A DNA stretch of 64,000 nt from Promethearchaeota archaeon (GCA_016930515.1 JAFGGO010000108.1:1-64000); one strand, 5' to 3'. Numbered from the stretch's first letter, positions 1 to 9,630 are shown. Program-made: numbers and translations. The notes: generated from the sequence alone by a model not told the origin.

Positions 1-1310
1 ATTTCCTTGATTTTGTTTTCAATATTTTTAAATCTTTCCTTGATCTTATCAAGAGCTGAAATAATTTCTTTCTTGACATCTGCATCTTTTTCTCGTGCCA
101 AGGCTTTCTTTAATTCAATAGTTGTCCAAACGGTAATTTTTTTATTGTTTAATATAAAGCAAATATTCTGGAGTAGCATTATCGTTTTTTGTCGCTCTCT
201 CCAATATTTTGAATCTAACTTGTATAATATCTTGATGATTTCGTTCTCGATTTCAACTTGATATTCCTCGAATAATCTTTTAAAAACCAAGGCAATCCCG
301 TCTCGGACGTTTTCAGATGGATTTTCAAATTCCTCAAAGATGTAGTTAAAAATCGTTCCTATTTTCTTCTGGCTCAAGTGATATAGAGCGTGTATCAAGT
401 TAGATCTATGTTCTTTATTGCTAGTTTCCAACAACTCGTGAATGAGATTGGACCAGATTTGGTCGAAGTTATTTTCAGCAATACTCACCAAAGCGTCAAT
501 AACTTTAATTTGAATTCGATACTCATCTTCTTCAAGTAGTTTTATGAGTTTCGGGATTATTGGTATCACTTCAGATGATTTTTCCTTTCCAATTTCTCCG
601 AATAACCATATAATAAGCTCTTTTACCCGGGATTCTTCGTTGTAAAGAAGGTTCAAGAGCACGTAAAATATTTTATCTTTAGATAAAAAATAAGTGCTAA
701 GGATTTTTAATAGTTCTGCTGCTGATCTGGCAACATCGTCGTCCTCGTCGCGCAAGTTAAGGATGGCGATAGATAATAAAGGTTCTAAATCTTTTAATTT
801 GGTATAATCTTGATTGAGAATGTTTTGCAAGGTTTTTATAACATTAAGTTTTACCTTCCAATCGTTATCCATTAATTTTTCTGTGAATTCGTCGATCATT
901 TTTTGCAAATCGCTTTTGTCGATGTGTAGAGATAGGATGAGGTTACCAACAATTTTTACTGCGAGTCTCCGCACAATAGCTTCTTGATCGTAATAACGCC
1001 CCTTGATTTTTTCAATAAGCTCAATCAATAAATTTGGTCTATACATCGAAATTTGATAGAGGATTTCAAGCGTAACCAACCGTATCCATGAATCGTTGTT
1101 ATTTATGAATTTTGTAACGTGATTGACCACTTCAAGCGCAATGGCAGGTGTTTTATCGCAAATCTGATTTAAAAGGTTCAGACTCTTATAAATTATTTCC
1201 GAATCTGTTTGAGATTCGATTAATTCAAAAATATTTTCGGTTGCCTTCTCGTAATTTCCCAGCAATATGAGTTTTTTTATACCTTTGGTATTTACAGCTA
1301 AAGACGTCAC
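1..1310 (-). CDS. HEAT-like repeat protein, C-terminus beyond window
   Basis: An uninterrupted frame of about 436 codons runs on the minus strand and off the left edge, so the C-terminus is missing. The translation is a series of amphipathic helix pairs with repeated motifs such as WIRLVTLEILYQIS, VRRLAVKIVGNLI and DVARSAAELLKILS, typical of HEAT/Armadillo-type alpha solenoids used as protein-binding scaffolds. No catalytic motif is visible. The frame is closed upstream by TAA, and the first usable start is GTG at 1310; no ATG and no clear Shine-Dalgarno is present, so the start is uncertain. The partner is unknown. The HEAT-type assignment rests on repeat pattern only. Confidence 0.75.
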   Translation of the reverse strand, partial: MTSLAVNTKGIKKLILLGNYEKATENIFELIESQTDSEIIYKSLNLLNQICDKTPAIALEVVNHVTKFINNNDSWIRLVTLEILYQISMYRPNLLIELIEKIKGRYYDQEAIVRRLAVKIVGNLILSLHIDKSDLQKMIDEFTEKLMDNDWKVKLNVIKTLQNILNQDYTKLKDLEPLLSIAILNLRDEDDDVARSAAELLKILSTYFLSKDKIFYVLLNLLYNEESRVKELIIWLFGEIGKEKSSEVIPIIPKLIKLLEEDEYRIQIKVIDALVSIAENNFDQIWSNLIHELLETSNKEHRSNLIHALYHLSQKKIGTIFNYIFEEFENPSENVRDGIALVFKRLFEEYQVEIENEIIKILYKLDSKYWRERQKTIMLLQNICFILNNKKITVWTTIELKKALAREKDADVKKEIISALDKIKERFKNIENKIKE

Positions 1311-1458
1311 GATCGCTTCGTTCGAGGGGTGATTGATAATTTACCGTTATAATTTCATTTTTGAAAATTCAAATACTATAATTAATCTCACTAAGAAGTA
1401 TATATAAATTTATAATTTTATAATTACTCGAAAATTGAATGGATTCACGAGTTGAATC

Positions 1459-2232
1459 TTATGGATCGCTTTTTTTGGACAATAGTACGGGATGGAACCT
1501 GGTATAATACTTTTCTTGAGGATTATCTGAATTAAAATAACTTAAAATCCTTGTATTCAAGCATGAACCGTTTATTAAAATGCAAGAAATCCCATATTTA
1601 TCTATAAGAGTGGTAGCGTAATGATCCAAAGGTTTTGAGGACTTCAAGCAGTTTTTTCTGGTGGTAATTGATGATAGCATTTCGTTATTAACAAAATATA
1701 GAAATTCTTTGGAAGAAAAGTCTCGTTTTATAATATCTTCTTCACCTGATTTAATAAACACACCATCAATATTTTTGATTAAAAAACATTCTTTTAACCC
1801 TAAATTGTGGGCTAGATAGATCGCGATAGAATCCGAGGTAACGTCCCAAGAATGGGGGAGTGCGTCCTCGTGCCGCATCCATTCGTAAGGGAGAAAAAAG
1901 AGCATCTCCTCCAAATTCTGAGCTTTTAAGCGTTCTTTTAGACTTTTAATATTCCTCACACAATGTAAGCGTGTTATTTTCTCACATGCCTCAGTTCCGT
2001 TTCGATCCATGGCGTAAATTGCCATCCAATGAGCGAGTTCGTCTCCAAGACCAAACTCTTTATCCATTTCTCTTACAAAATTCGCTCTGGTACCTCCTCC
2101 AGGAACAAAGATCACTGTTGAGATGGTCCTTTTTTTTATTAAAGAATAAAACTGCTCGATTGTATTTTTCAAGTTATCGATGGTTTCTAGTATTGATCCT
2201 CCAAGTTTTGCAACTATTACTTTTTGACTAAT
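1459..2232 (-). CDS. mfnE: MfnE-like amino acid kinase family protein (methanofuran biosynthesis)
   Basis: Amino acid kinase fold protein. The N-terminal phosphate-binding motif KLGGSIL is encoded only if translation begins upstream of the first TTG (2172). The frame is open back to the mfnF stop TAG at 2236-2238, with only ATA (2235) and ATT (2232) available as starts. ATT at 2232 lies 7 nt after a Shine-Dalgarno-like GGGG, giving a 257-residue protein beginning (M)SQKVIVAKLGGSIL. In methanogens MfnE phosphorylates the aminomethylfuran-methanol intermediate to its diphosphate, and MfnF then joins it to the tyramine part. The adjacent mfnF supports this role. Other members of the fold (UMP or isopentenyl phosphate kinase) are less likely here. 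The non-canonical start is inferred. Confidence 0.7.
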   Translation of the reverse strand: MSQKVIVAKLGGSILETIDNLKNTIEQFYSLIKKRTISTVIFVPGGGTRANFVREMDKEFGLGDELAHWMAIYAMDRNGTEACEKITRLHCVRNIKSLKERLKAQNLEEMLFFLPYEWMRHEDALPHSWDVTSDSIAIYLAHNLGLKECFLIKNIDGVFIKSGEEDIIKRDFSSKEFLYFVNNEMLSSITTRKNCLKSSKPLDHYATTLIDKYGISCILINGSCLNTRILSYFNSDNPQEKYYTRFHPVLLSKKSDP

Positions 2233-2235
2233 TAT

Positions 2236-3330
2236 CTATCCCCTATATAATGATTTATAATAAAATGCGCAACCAACAGCAAGGGCCGAAGAACTGATGC
2301 GATCGTGAATGTGGACCACATCTTCAAATCTTATAATATTGAGAATTCCGAGCATGTTCAATACTTTTTTAATTAAAAATTCACCCGCCAAACCAGTAAT
2401 AACAAATTTGATATCACTTTTATTAAAAACAGATAATCTTTCTTTTAATTCATTCAAAAACGCTATTAACTCGTCCTTTATTATTTTTAATTGAGCATTA
2501 TATATATACAATGCAATTGTTTCAAGTTCTTTTTGAGTAATTGTTTCTTTATCGAGACATATTACTCGAGCGAGTCTTGCGTAGCAATCTTCAATCGATT
2601 TCGTTCGATTGTCTGCGGTTTCTATAAAGTATTCTTTTTCTGATATGTATCCCAGAACTCTATGCACATCAGCAATTAACGCAAATTTTTCAAAGGATAT
2701 CCTTAAATGCTTACCCTTATAAGGTACGAAATGGGTTATCGAGGGGATAGTAGCTCTCAAACCACCAGTGTAAACCAACTCGTGGTGCATGATTCGAGAT
2801 ACATCGTCTTGTCCTACAGTAACGGGAAGAGAATCTAAAATTGGGATGATATCAATTGTTGTTGATCCTGCGTCTATTAAAACGCATAGGGGCTCGTAAT
2901 GACCAAGAAATAACGCTGTTGAAACCCAATTCGCAGCCGCAAGACTAAGATAGGATTTTCTCGCTTCTTCGATTCTGAGATATTCGTTTTTATTGCTTAT
3001 AAAGCGTAGTTTATCTGCTTTAAAAACTTGTTCTAACACATTGAGTATTCTTAGGATTCCTTCCTTTTTCGTTTGAAACGCATCGGAAAGTTCCGCAGTG
3101 ATGGAAACACATACAAAATCGAAATTATTCTCGTCGATATTAAAACCATGCGTGCAATTTGCAGTAATTATTTTTAGCATCCTTGGAATATCATTCAAAT
3201 TATTTTCCCAAAAGGGAAAATATTCTATACAAGAATAAGAATTCACGATTTCACCGTTTTTAAAGCTAACAATCGCGGCTTTTGTATTTGCACCCCCAAT
3301 ATCTAAACCCAAGATTATTGGATCTTTCAT
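2236..3330 (-). CDS. mfnF: MfnF-like H4MPT-linked C1 pathway protein (methanofuran biosynthesis)
   Basis: A 364-residue protein of the ASKHA/hydantoinase-like fold. The start GLDIGGANTKAAIV is the characteristic N-terminal phosphate loop of the MfnF family (annotated as H4MPT-linked C1 transfer pathway protein). A second signature, VLIDAGSTTIDIIPI, follows near residue 152, then the conserved TGGLRAT and a C-terminal ITGLAGEFL strand. MfnF condenses the activated furan with the glutamyl-tyramine unit in methanofuran synthesis. Its ATG overlaps the TGA of the upstream GTPase gene (ATGA), and mfnE follows in the same frame right after its TAG stop, so the three genes look co-transcribed. Confidence 0.85.
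   Translation of the reverse strand: MKDPIILGLDIGGANTKAAIVSFKNGEIVNSYSCIEYFPFWENNLNDIPRMLKIITANCTHGFNIDENNFDFVCVSITAELSDAFQTKKEGILRILNVLEQVFKADKLRFISNKNEYLRIEEARKSYLSLAAANWVSTALFLGHYEPLCVLIDAGSTTIDIIPILDSLPVTVGQDDVSRIMHHELVYTGGLRATIPSITHFVPYKGKHLRISFEKFALIADVHRVLGYISEKEYFIETADNRTKSIEDCYARLARVICLDKETITQKELETIALYIYNAQLKIIKDELIAFLNELKERLSVFNKSDIKFVITGLAGEFLIKKVLNMLGILNIIRFEDVVHIHDRISSSALAVGCAFYYKSLYRG
2239..2245 (-). promoter_or_regulatory. Shine-Dalgarno-like site for mfnE
   Basis: On the minus strand the sequence TAGGGGATAGATAATT contains a purine run, AGGGGA, overlapping the last codons and TAG stop of mfnF. The spacing to the proposed ATT start at 2232 is 7 nt. No ribosome site is visible in front of the TTG at 2172. 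The site therefore supports initiation at ATT (or ATA). Confidence 0.5.
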
Positions 3331-4370
3331 TGTTCAAATCTCTCTTGCAAGTGAAGAATTAATTCTTGCGAATTTTCTCCCGTTAAGGCATTTGTCAAAA
3401 AATAACTTCCTTTTTTTAAATTAATTCTTTCAATAAGGTGATTAATTTCGGATTCTTTGGCCAAATCCATTTTGTTCAAGACGACAATGATTTCAATGTT
3501 TCCGTCTTTCGAAAAATTTTGCGTAATTTCTTGGTATAAATCCAATTGGGAATTCACACTATAACCAGAAGAAGGTGTCGGATCAAAAACGAAGATAATA
3601 ACATCAGCAATGAGCTTTAATGCTAATATGGCTTGTAATTCAATGGCGTTTCTTTCTGACATGGGGCGATCTAATATACCTGGAGTGTCCATTATTTGAA
3701 CTCGAATCTCTTCGAACCGCTTTTTGATGATCAAGTGTCCAAGAATTAATTTTTTCGTCGTAAATGGATATTCTTGTACTTCAATTTTTTTATTAGTTGA
3801 AATGAGCTTTACTAAGCTGCTCTTACCAACATTCGGCGCTCCTGCACACACGACGCACGGTTGCGTGTAATCTAACGAGGGGATGCTTCTTAAGGCTCCT
3901 CTTAACCCGTTGAGATATTTTAAATTCTTATCTTGCTTATATAATATCGACGAAACCCTTCCAAACGTCGCCCTCCTGATTTGATCTCCTTCTTTCGGTC
4001 GTTCTATCTTGTTCAATTGTTTGACGGATTCCCTTTCAATCTTACTAAGAACTGGTAATATTCCATTTAATTTTCCCAAGGTTAATTTTAACTCGTCAGC
4101 ATCAACAAGGATCGAAGCGAGTTCCCTGTAGAAATCTGGAAGTTCGTCAATTATTGGAACGCTTTTAATAATCTTTAATATTTTATCGATAATAACCTTT
4201 ATAGCAACCTTGATTCGTTCGCCTTCTTTTTTCTTTGCCTTAATGAGAATCGGAGCATTAGTTGAAACCTGAGTAGAACTTCTCATGGCTTTTTTAAACG
4301 CAATATCGAGCACTTTTTGGGAGGTTGGTAAGTACGCAAAATTAAGGAAGGGATTGTCCATTATTCTCAC
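3327..4370 (-). CDS. NOG1-type GTPase
   Basis: A 347-residue GTPase of the Obg/NOG1 group, which works in large ribosomal subunit assembly. The N-terminal helical domain begins NPFLNFAYLPTSQKVLDIAF, typical of NOG1. The GTPase motifs are G1 GAPNVGKSSL, the switch I region with FTTK, G3 DTPGILDRP, G4 NKMD and a G5-like TNALTGE. Length fits archaeal NOG1, which lacks the long eukaryotic C-terminal extension. An alternative ATG lies three codons in. It is first in the unit with mfnF and mfnE, overlapping mfnF by 4 nt. Confidence in the family is high; the ribosomal role comes from the family. Confidence 0.9.
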   Translation of the reverse strand: MRIMDNPFLNFAYLPTSQKVLDIAFKKAMRSSTQVSTNAPILIKAKKKEGERIKVAIKVIIDKILKIIKSVPIIDELPDFYRELASILVDADELKLTLGKLNGILPVLSKIERESVKQLNKIERPKEGDQIRRATFGRVSSILYKQDKNLKYLNGLRGALRSIPSLDYTQPCVVCAGAPNVGKSSLVKLISTNKKIEVQEYPFTTKKLILGHLIIKKRFEEIRVQIMDTPGILDRPMSERNAIELQAILALKLIADVIIFVFDPTPSSGYSVNSQLDLYQEITQNFSKDGNIEIIVVLNKMDLAKESEINHLIERINLKKGSYFLTNALTGENSQELILHLQERFEQ

Positions 4371-4609
4371 GAATCGTGTTATTTATCTTACTAGATATAA
4401 AGTAGCATTCAATATTACTTTTTTGCTTTTTTCAATTACTTCAATCCCTTGGCTCCAAAGCGATGTACTTCGTTCCATGTTTATCATGACAACTCGGACA
4501 GAAAATAATAATGATGTTATTCTGATTTACCTAAATTAGAAAAATTAAAAAATTTTAGAATATTATATATTTCAAATAAAGAACTAGTCAATTAGGAATT
4601 TGAAAGCAA

Positions 4610-5698
4610 ATGGAAAAAACTAAAATTGGAATTTTAGGAGCAACGGGAGTAGTAGGTCAAAATTACATCAAGCTACTCTTAGATCACCCGTGGTTTGAAA
4701 TTATTGATGTTGCTGCTTCTCCAAGATCTGCTGGTAAGACTTATCTTGAGGCTGTAAAGGATAAATGGCAAATGCTTGTCCCAATTCCAGAAAATTTGAA
4801 AGGATTAATTGTTCGAGACGTGCAGGATTTTAACTCTTTGAGCAAGGATGTAAGTTTCGTGTTTTCTGCAATGGATCTGCCAAAAAAGGAAGAAACTCGA
4901 GAAGTGGAATTCAAATACGCTCAAAAAGGTATCCCCGTCATAAGTAATAGTTCAGCAAATAGATGGACTCCAGACGTACCAATGTTAATCGGCGAAATAA
5001 ATTACGAGCATGTGAATGTAATTCCCATTCAAAAAAAGAACCGGGGATTTACAGATGGATTCGTTGCGGTAAAACCAAACTGCTCGCTCCAAAGTTATCT
5101 CACTGCGATTTACGCGTTGGAAAAAGCGGGATTCAAGGTGAAAAAACTCATCATAACGACGCTTCAGGCAGTTTCAGGTGCGGGATATCCAGGAGTACCC
5201 TCTCTTGACATGATCGACAACATCGTACCTTATATTGGTGGAGAAGAAGAAAAAACCGAACAGGAACCCATGAAAATCTTGGGAACTATTGGAGATTCAG
5301 GTATTATAAACGACGAATCGATTAAAATTAGTGCGAATTGTACACGCGTTCCCGTGACGGACGGTCATACGGCTTGTGTTAATGTGAAATTTAAGGATAA
5401 GATTCCCTCAAGCGAAGAAATAATCAGAATCTGGAAAGAATTTAGATCCGTCCCCCAAGAATTAGACTTGCCTTTTGCACCAAAACAACCAATCATATAC
5501 TTAGACAATGATAATCGACCACAACCTAAAAAGGATAGGAATAACGATAAGGGAATGGCAGTTACCGTAGGACGCTTGAGAAAAGACACGGTATTCGATT
5601 ATAAATTCATCGCCATGAGTCATAATACTATTAGAGGTGCTGCGGGAGGAGGAATTCTGAACGCAGAGTTGTTAAAAGCGAAAGGATTCATAAAATAA
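4610..5698 (+). CDS. asd: aspartate-semialdehyde dehydrogenase
   Basis: A 362-residue enzyme that reduces aspartyl phosphate to aspartate semialdehyde in lysine, threonine and methionine synthesis. The N-terminal NADP-binding loop is GILGATGVVGQNY. The catalytic cysteine is C158 in KPNCSLQSY and the catalytic histidine is H253 in VTDGHTACV. The substrate loop SNSSANRW and the C-terminal helix with RGAAGGGILNAE are those of the archaeal/fungal-type subfamily. It is monocistronic: a 240-bp gap separates it from the divergent NOG1 gene and a convergent gene follows. Start ATG 4610 is the first in frame and aligns with the usual N-terminus. Confidence 0.95.
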   Translation: MEKTKIGILGATGVVGQNYIKLLLDHPWFEIIDVAASPRSAGKTYLEAVKDKWQMLVPIPENLKGLIVRDVQDFNSLSKDVSFVFSAMDLPKKEETREVEFKYAQKGIPVISNSSANRWTPDVPMLIGEINYEHVNVIPIQKKNRGFTDGFVAVKPNCSLQSYLTAIYALEKAGFKVKKLIITTLQAVSGAGYPGVPSLDMIDNIVPYIGGEEEKTEQEPMKILGTIGDSGIINDESIKISANCTRVPVTDGHTACVNVKFKDKIPSSEEIIRIWKEFRSVPQELDLPFAPKQPIIYLDNDNRPQPKKDRNNDKGMAVTVGRLRKDTVFDYKFIAMSHNTIRGAAGGGILNAELLKAKGFIK

Positions 5699-6000
5699 TC
5701 AAGTTCTACCCCTTTTTTATTTTTAGTTAATAATTTTAGATGATGTCCTCTTTTTATCTTAAATGCGCTTGTTTATATAATAAAGTAAGAGAATAAAGAA
5801 GTCAAGGATAAAATCGAAATAATTAAGATCAGGGAAAACAACACTATTACAAGTCCAATAGCGTACATGAATGAAAGGATTTGCTCGTGATATTAAAATA
5901 ATTTAACCGCGTGAATCGCACGAGGATTTAAATTCGGTCAAGATTTATCTTGATTTTTGGAAACTATGAATTAGCCTTTATAATATAATAAATTTCTTTT
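5699..6000. other. intergenic region between convergent genes
   Basis: About 300 bp between asd and a convergent minus-strand gene. It contains T-rich runs suitable for archaeal termination just after asd (around 5711-5720) and a loose inverted repeat, CTCGTG (5884-5889) with CACGAG (5919-5924). No convincing reading frame and no tRNA-like fold was seen. Confidence 0.4.
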
Positions 6001-7575
6001 TTAAAATTCGTGTTTGTCTATGACAATCGAAGATAAAACCTTGAGAATCTTGAAAGAACCCGAATTTTTAAAGAAAGTTATAAATGGAGTCTTTGGATGC
6101 GTGTTGAAGTAATTATCGTTCCGCATTAATTTTAAAATCCTTATAATATTCAAAAAATTTAAAGTTGGTGTCTGAAAAACGAGAAGATGAATTATTTTCG
6201 TCAATAATAATTTATCTATCTTGAGAATTAAAGATGGTGTGCCGTGGATTTCCGAAACTCTGAATCTTATTGCGGCTAAACTATTATTCTCACCATCAAT
6301 GATTATTTTATCTTTATTAACTGAGTGTATCTTCCTTAAGGCACCATTTTCAAAATCAAACAAGATACTTCTGACTAAACTAGACATTATATTGTTTTTT
6401 CCTTTATTTCCATGAATATCGGTGAATAAAACTAGTATTTTAGCGTTTAAGCCGAACGAACTAAAAATGGCTTGAAAAAAAGTAGTTGGAATCGACCAAT
6501 GCGATAATTTCTTGATATTTAAGTTAAGACCTAAAATTCTCAAGAAAAATCGCTTTAAATTGAATAAAGCTATTCTTGGAGCTCGAAACCAGCGATTCTC
6601 GTAGCTACGCAATCCGAACAGGATCTTTTGCGCAAATAGTTGAAGCACTTCTTTATTTAATGGAAAATCAAGCCCAAACAAATCTAGTGCAATAGATATT
6701 ATGTCCTTAAATTGAAATTGAAAGGCAACATTTAGCTCTTCTTTCTTGAGGATCGTATTCATCGTTTCTTGAGGCTTATCAAGGATGTACTTCATTTTTA
6801 TATCATTAATTGGCGTTATTTTTACTTCAAATGGGATTTTTCCTGAAAAATATTTTCCTTTCGAAAGCTTCATTAAAAAATCGCCTTTTTCATGTCCAAT
6901 TAAAAATCCAATAGATGCTTGGGGTAATAACTCCCCAATCAAGAGGGCCAATTCGGACAGGCGAATATTAGAGAGGATTGATAAGAGATCTTCGAGAAAC
7001 ATTATGACATTTGGTTTAGGATAGAACCAAATCAATTCGTTTTCAACTGCTTCCTGAACGAAATTGAAAAAGTTACGATAATACTCGAGAGTAGAATCAT
7101 AAATATTAGCCGAATATAAATTATTTATCGCAATAAAAATATTTTCTTTAAAAACTCGAATGGAGCTTATTTTTACCTGTCTCTGATTAATAAATATCTG
7201 TTGGAGCTGGGTAAATAACAGTTCCTTATTTTTAAGATCAATATTTTGGTAAGGTGACTTATTATCATTGAATAATTGTAAGGGTATCTTTTCTAATGAG
7301 TCGTGAACTCCTGATTTTTTTGTTTTATATAAGAATGCGTGGGTAATCTTATCTTCATTCTGAGAGATAACGATGTCTAAAATGTTTTGCTGGTCGCTAA
7401 TAAATTTAGGATAAAGGATCTTGGACAGTAAATAAAGTACTGAAGCATTTGCATCTATTGGAGTTAGTGGAATTCGCACTTCAACATCTTCTATCTGTTC
7501 TTTTGACTGAGTTCTTTTTCCGTTATATTCCAAAATCGTTTTCCAGATATTTTTAAATTCCTGATTTATCTCCAT
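6001..7575 (-). CDS. uncharacterised 524-residue protein paired with DUF362 protein
   Basis: Not recognised. The protein has no signal peptide, clear membrane segment or known catalytic motif. It is rich in Ile, Leu, Phe, Lys and Asn, with alternating predicted strands and helices throughout. The ATG at 7575 immediately follows the TAA of the upstream DUF362 gene (no gap), so the two are almost certainly translated from one message. The arrangement suggests a partner or accessory to the DUF362 protein, but the sequence alone gives no reaction. Confidence 0.7.
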   Translation of the reverse strand: MEINQEFKNIWKTILEYNGKRTQSKEQIEDVEVRIPLTPIDANASVLYLLSKILYPKFISDQQNILDIVISQNEDKITHAFLYKTKKSGVHDSLEKIPLQLFNDNKSPYQNIDLKNKELLFTQLQQIFINQRQVKISSIRVFKENIFIAINNLYSANIYDSTLEYYRNFFNFVQEAVENELIWFYPKPNVIMFLEDLLSILSNIRLSELALLIGELLPQASIGFLIGHEKGDFLMKLSKGKYFSGKIPFEVKITPINDIKMKYILDKPQETMNTILKKEELNVAFQFQFKDIISIALDLFGLDFPLNKEVLQLFAQKILFGLRSYENRWFRAPRIALFNLKRFFLRILGLNLNIKKLSHWSIPTTFFQAIFSSFGLNAKILVLFTDIHGNKGKNNIMSSLVRSILFDFENGALRKIHSVNKDKIIIDGENNSLAAIRFRVSEIHGTPSLILKIDKLLLTKIIHLLVFQTPTLNFLNIIRILKLMRNDNYFNTHPKTPFITFFKNSGSFKILKVLSSIVIDKHEF

Positions 7576-8958
7576 TTAGTTGGTCTCCCCTTTATTTTTC
7601 TTTAATTTTTGACTACATAAAGAGTTTAGAAGCGTCAGTACTGGCATGTTATTCTCGCGAAAATGTTCAAGAAATTGAGGTAAAGCATTTAAAGCCGTTG
7701 GTGGACAACCTTTAATCTCCAAGACATTTTTATTTGGTTTTAATTTTTGTTTTTTCTTTTTTGTTATTTTATCAACCCTAAAATCGCTATCTTTGGTCGA
7801 TTTTATAGCACAATCTCCAAACACAATTATGTTATTTGATTGAGATACTGGTATAGGTGGTTTATCACCAAGTAGAAAAGATGTTTCTGACATGTATTTT
7901 AAGTCCTTTAAAAGTATTGTTTTCAAGAAGTTTAACAAGTAATAAGCTTGCACATGGCATCCAGAACACATCTGACCTTGCAGCACATTAATTTCATTAA
8001 TATGAATGTCCGAGAGTATTTTTTGGCAGGGTTCTACAATTACCCCATAATCCTTGAGAGTACCATCAAGTTGGATTTTTGATAGATCAAAAGAACCCAA
8101 GCCTCTTTGATGGGCTTCGTTTAAAATTTCGTCATTTTCTGGAGCAACATTCAATAAATTTGATGTTATCAAATCCACGCTAAACGCGTCGTTTCCCACT
8201 ACGATTGTTCCCGTTTTTACCATGTTAGAGTCTTTAAAAACGAAGGGTCCTGCGCCTTCTAATATGTAAAAGAGATCGTTTATTATCAAGGTTGGAATTT
8301 TTATCGAATACACATCTACGATTTTGGCCACCATTTCTTTCTTATATTGATCGGTTGCAAGGTATTCTGTATCACATGCTTTGTTACACTTGACTTCTTG
8401 GTCTTCGGGTGATATCAATGAATACGAGTTTAATATTGATGATGTGTGGTGAAAAAGCGGATGGACTTTAACTTGATTGAAAGAGATCAGTTTGTTAGAT
8501 TCTAAAACCGTTTTTGGAATGTAAAAAAGGCGATTGTTCGCGAATATCTTCTCGGAGGTTTGCGATTTCAAAAATTTCTTCTTATCGTCTGTATCTGATA
8601 ATCTATTACTATTATCTAGATAAGCTAGTTCTACGCCAATTTCTTTGAATAATCCTTCCAATCCTAAGGTTTCAGAAATATCCTTGATTGAGGTTCCTTC
8701 ATAAGGAAAACTGCCAACATTGATTTTATTGGCTCCGGCATTTCGACACGCATCAATTAATTCCTTTAATGCGTCAAGATTAACGGTAGTCGGATAAGAT
8801 TTAGGTAAATCCAAGGTAACCTTGATAAAGACATTATCTCCTTTGTCGATATGATTCTGAATTCCACCAATTCTTTCAAGACCTTTTAAAACGCTTTCTT
8901 GAGGCGTTTGTTCTCTAACGATCGCAACAATGGGTTGTTTTAAGTTCGTCGTGGCCAT
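7576..8958 (-). CDS. DUF362 domain protein
   Basis: A 460-residue protein whose first two-thirds match DUF362: VFIKVTLDLP, the region around residues 60-110 with GANKINVGSFPYEGTS, the block LISFNQVKVHPLFHHTSS and the later GNDAFSVDLI near residue 255. DUF362 proteins are often linked to iron-sulfur or ferredoxin-like partners. Here there is a Cys pair in QMCSGCHVQAYY near residue 330 and later FGDCAIKS and IKGCPPTALNAL, which could bind a metal cluster, but no classical 4Fe-4S ferredoxin motif is present. It precedes the 524-residue unknown gene without a gap. The biochemical role is unknown. Confidence 0.8.
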   Translation of the reverse strand: MATTNLKQPIVAIVREQTPQESVLKGLERIGGIQNHIDKGDNVFIKVTLDLPKSYPTTVNLDALKELIDACRNAGANKINVGSFPYEGTSIKDISETLGLEGLFKEIGVELAYLDNSNRLSDTDDKKKFLKSQTSEKIFANNRLFYIPKTVLESNKLISFNQVKVHPLFHHTSSILNSYSLISPEDQEVKCNKACDTEYLATDQYKKEMVAKIVDVYSIKIPTLIINDLFYILEGAGPFVFKDSNMVKTGTIVVGNDAFSVDLITSNLLNVAPENDEILNEAHQRGLGSFDLSKIQLDGTLKDYGVIVEPCQKILSDIHINEINVLQGQMCSGCHVQAYYLLNFLKTILLKDLKYMSETSFLLGDKPPIPVSQSNNIIVFGDCAIKSTKDSDFRVDKITKKKKQKLKPNKNVLEIKGCPPTALNALPQFLEHFRENNMPVLTLLNSLCSQKLKKNKGETN

Positions 8959-9166
8959 GTTAAATACTCGAAATAATTTTTATGTATAATTATAGTAGTT
9001 CCAAGTAATTTAATTCTTATTTTTGTGTTTTTTTACACTGGTTTTTTTATTGAAGCTTTTTCATTAACAAAAGTTATATATCTCACAACTCCTATCTATA
9101 ATTGACCCATTTATAGTGTTTTCACGAGGAATTACGATGAATGAAAATCTCCCAATGGGCCAAAAG

Positions 9167-9184
9167 GGAGCCTTTATTGGCTCC
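9167..9184. repeat. perfect stem-loop GGAGCC-TTTATT-GGCTCC
   Basis: Six-base arms GGAGCC and GGCTCC flank a six-base loop; CCAAT (9152-9156) and ATTGG (9176-9180) nearby can form a competing pairing. It stands out in AT-rich surroundings. It lacks a following T-run, so it does not look like a simple intrinsic terminator. Confidence 0.4.
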
Positions 9185-9616
9185 TGCCATATTTGTTTGT
9201 TTCTTAAAGGAAATATGCAATTAATGAATTTTCTTATACTAAATATCAATAAAAAAAAGAGCTCAAGATGTTTTCCGCTTGAAAAAAAAAGAAATACTTA
9301 TATTGGGAGAATTATATTTTCCCAAGGATTTCCTGGAAGCTCCTAGTTCTGGTTGTAGATAATAAACAAGTGTATAGTTTTCTTAATCGATCTTATGCAT
9401 AAAAAACTAAATTATAATACATAACAGGCAATAATTTTTTAAGAAAAAGAGTTATTGAGAATGTGATCATTCACTTTTCTACCATAAACATTTATAAATA
9501 AACGCGATAAATAGTTTTATAAAGCTATAATGTAATTAACCAATTAGCTGCGTGCAAATTCAGAACCTTTCTTATTAATATTAGTGAATGGTTTTTCTTG
9601 CTCTACTAGCGCGCCT

Positions 9617-9630
9617 TAAACACGTGTTTA
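9617..9630. promoter_or_regulatory. 14-bp perfect palindrome upstream of 9632 gene
   Basis: TAAACACGTGTTTA is a perfect palindrome ending 1 nt before the ATG at 9632. A position directly on the start suggests an operator that blocks transcription or initiation. No regulator gene is adjacent, so the protein that would bind is unknown. Confidence 0.4.

Noticed and set aside
5884-5924. Inverted repeat CTCGTG...CACGAG as a terminator or small RNA
   Set aside because: Arms of 6 bp with a 29-bp loop are weak and there is no T-run after it.
9116-9346. 76-codon plus-strand frame in the long gap
   Set aside because: No ribosome site, no recognisable sequence, and it crosses the hairpin; composition is like the surrounding intergenic DNA.
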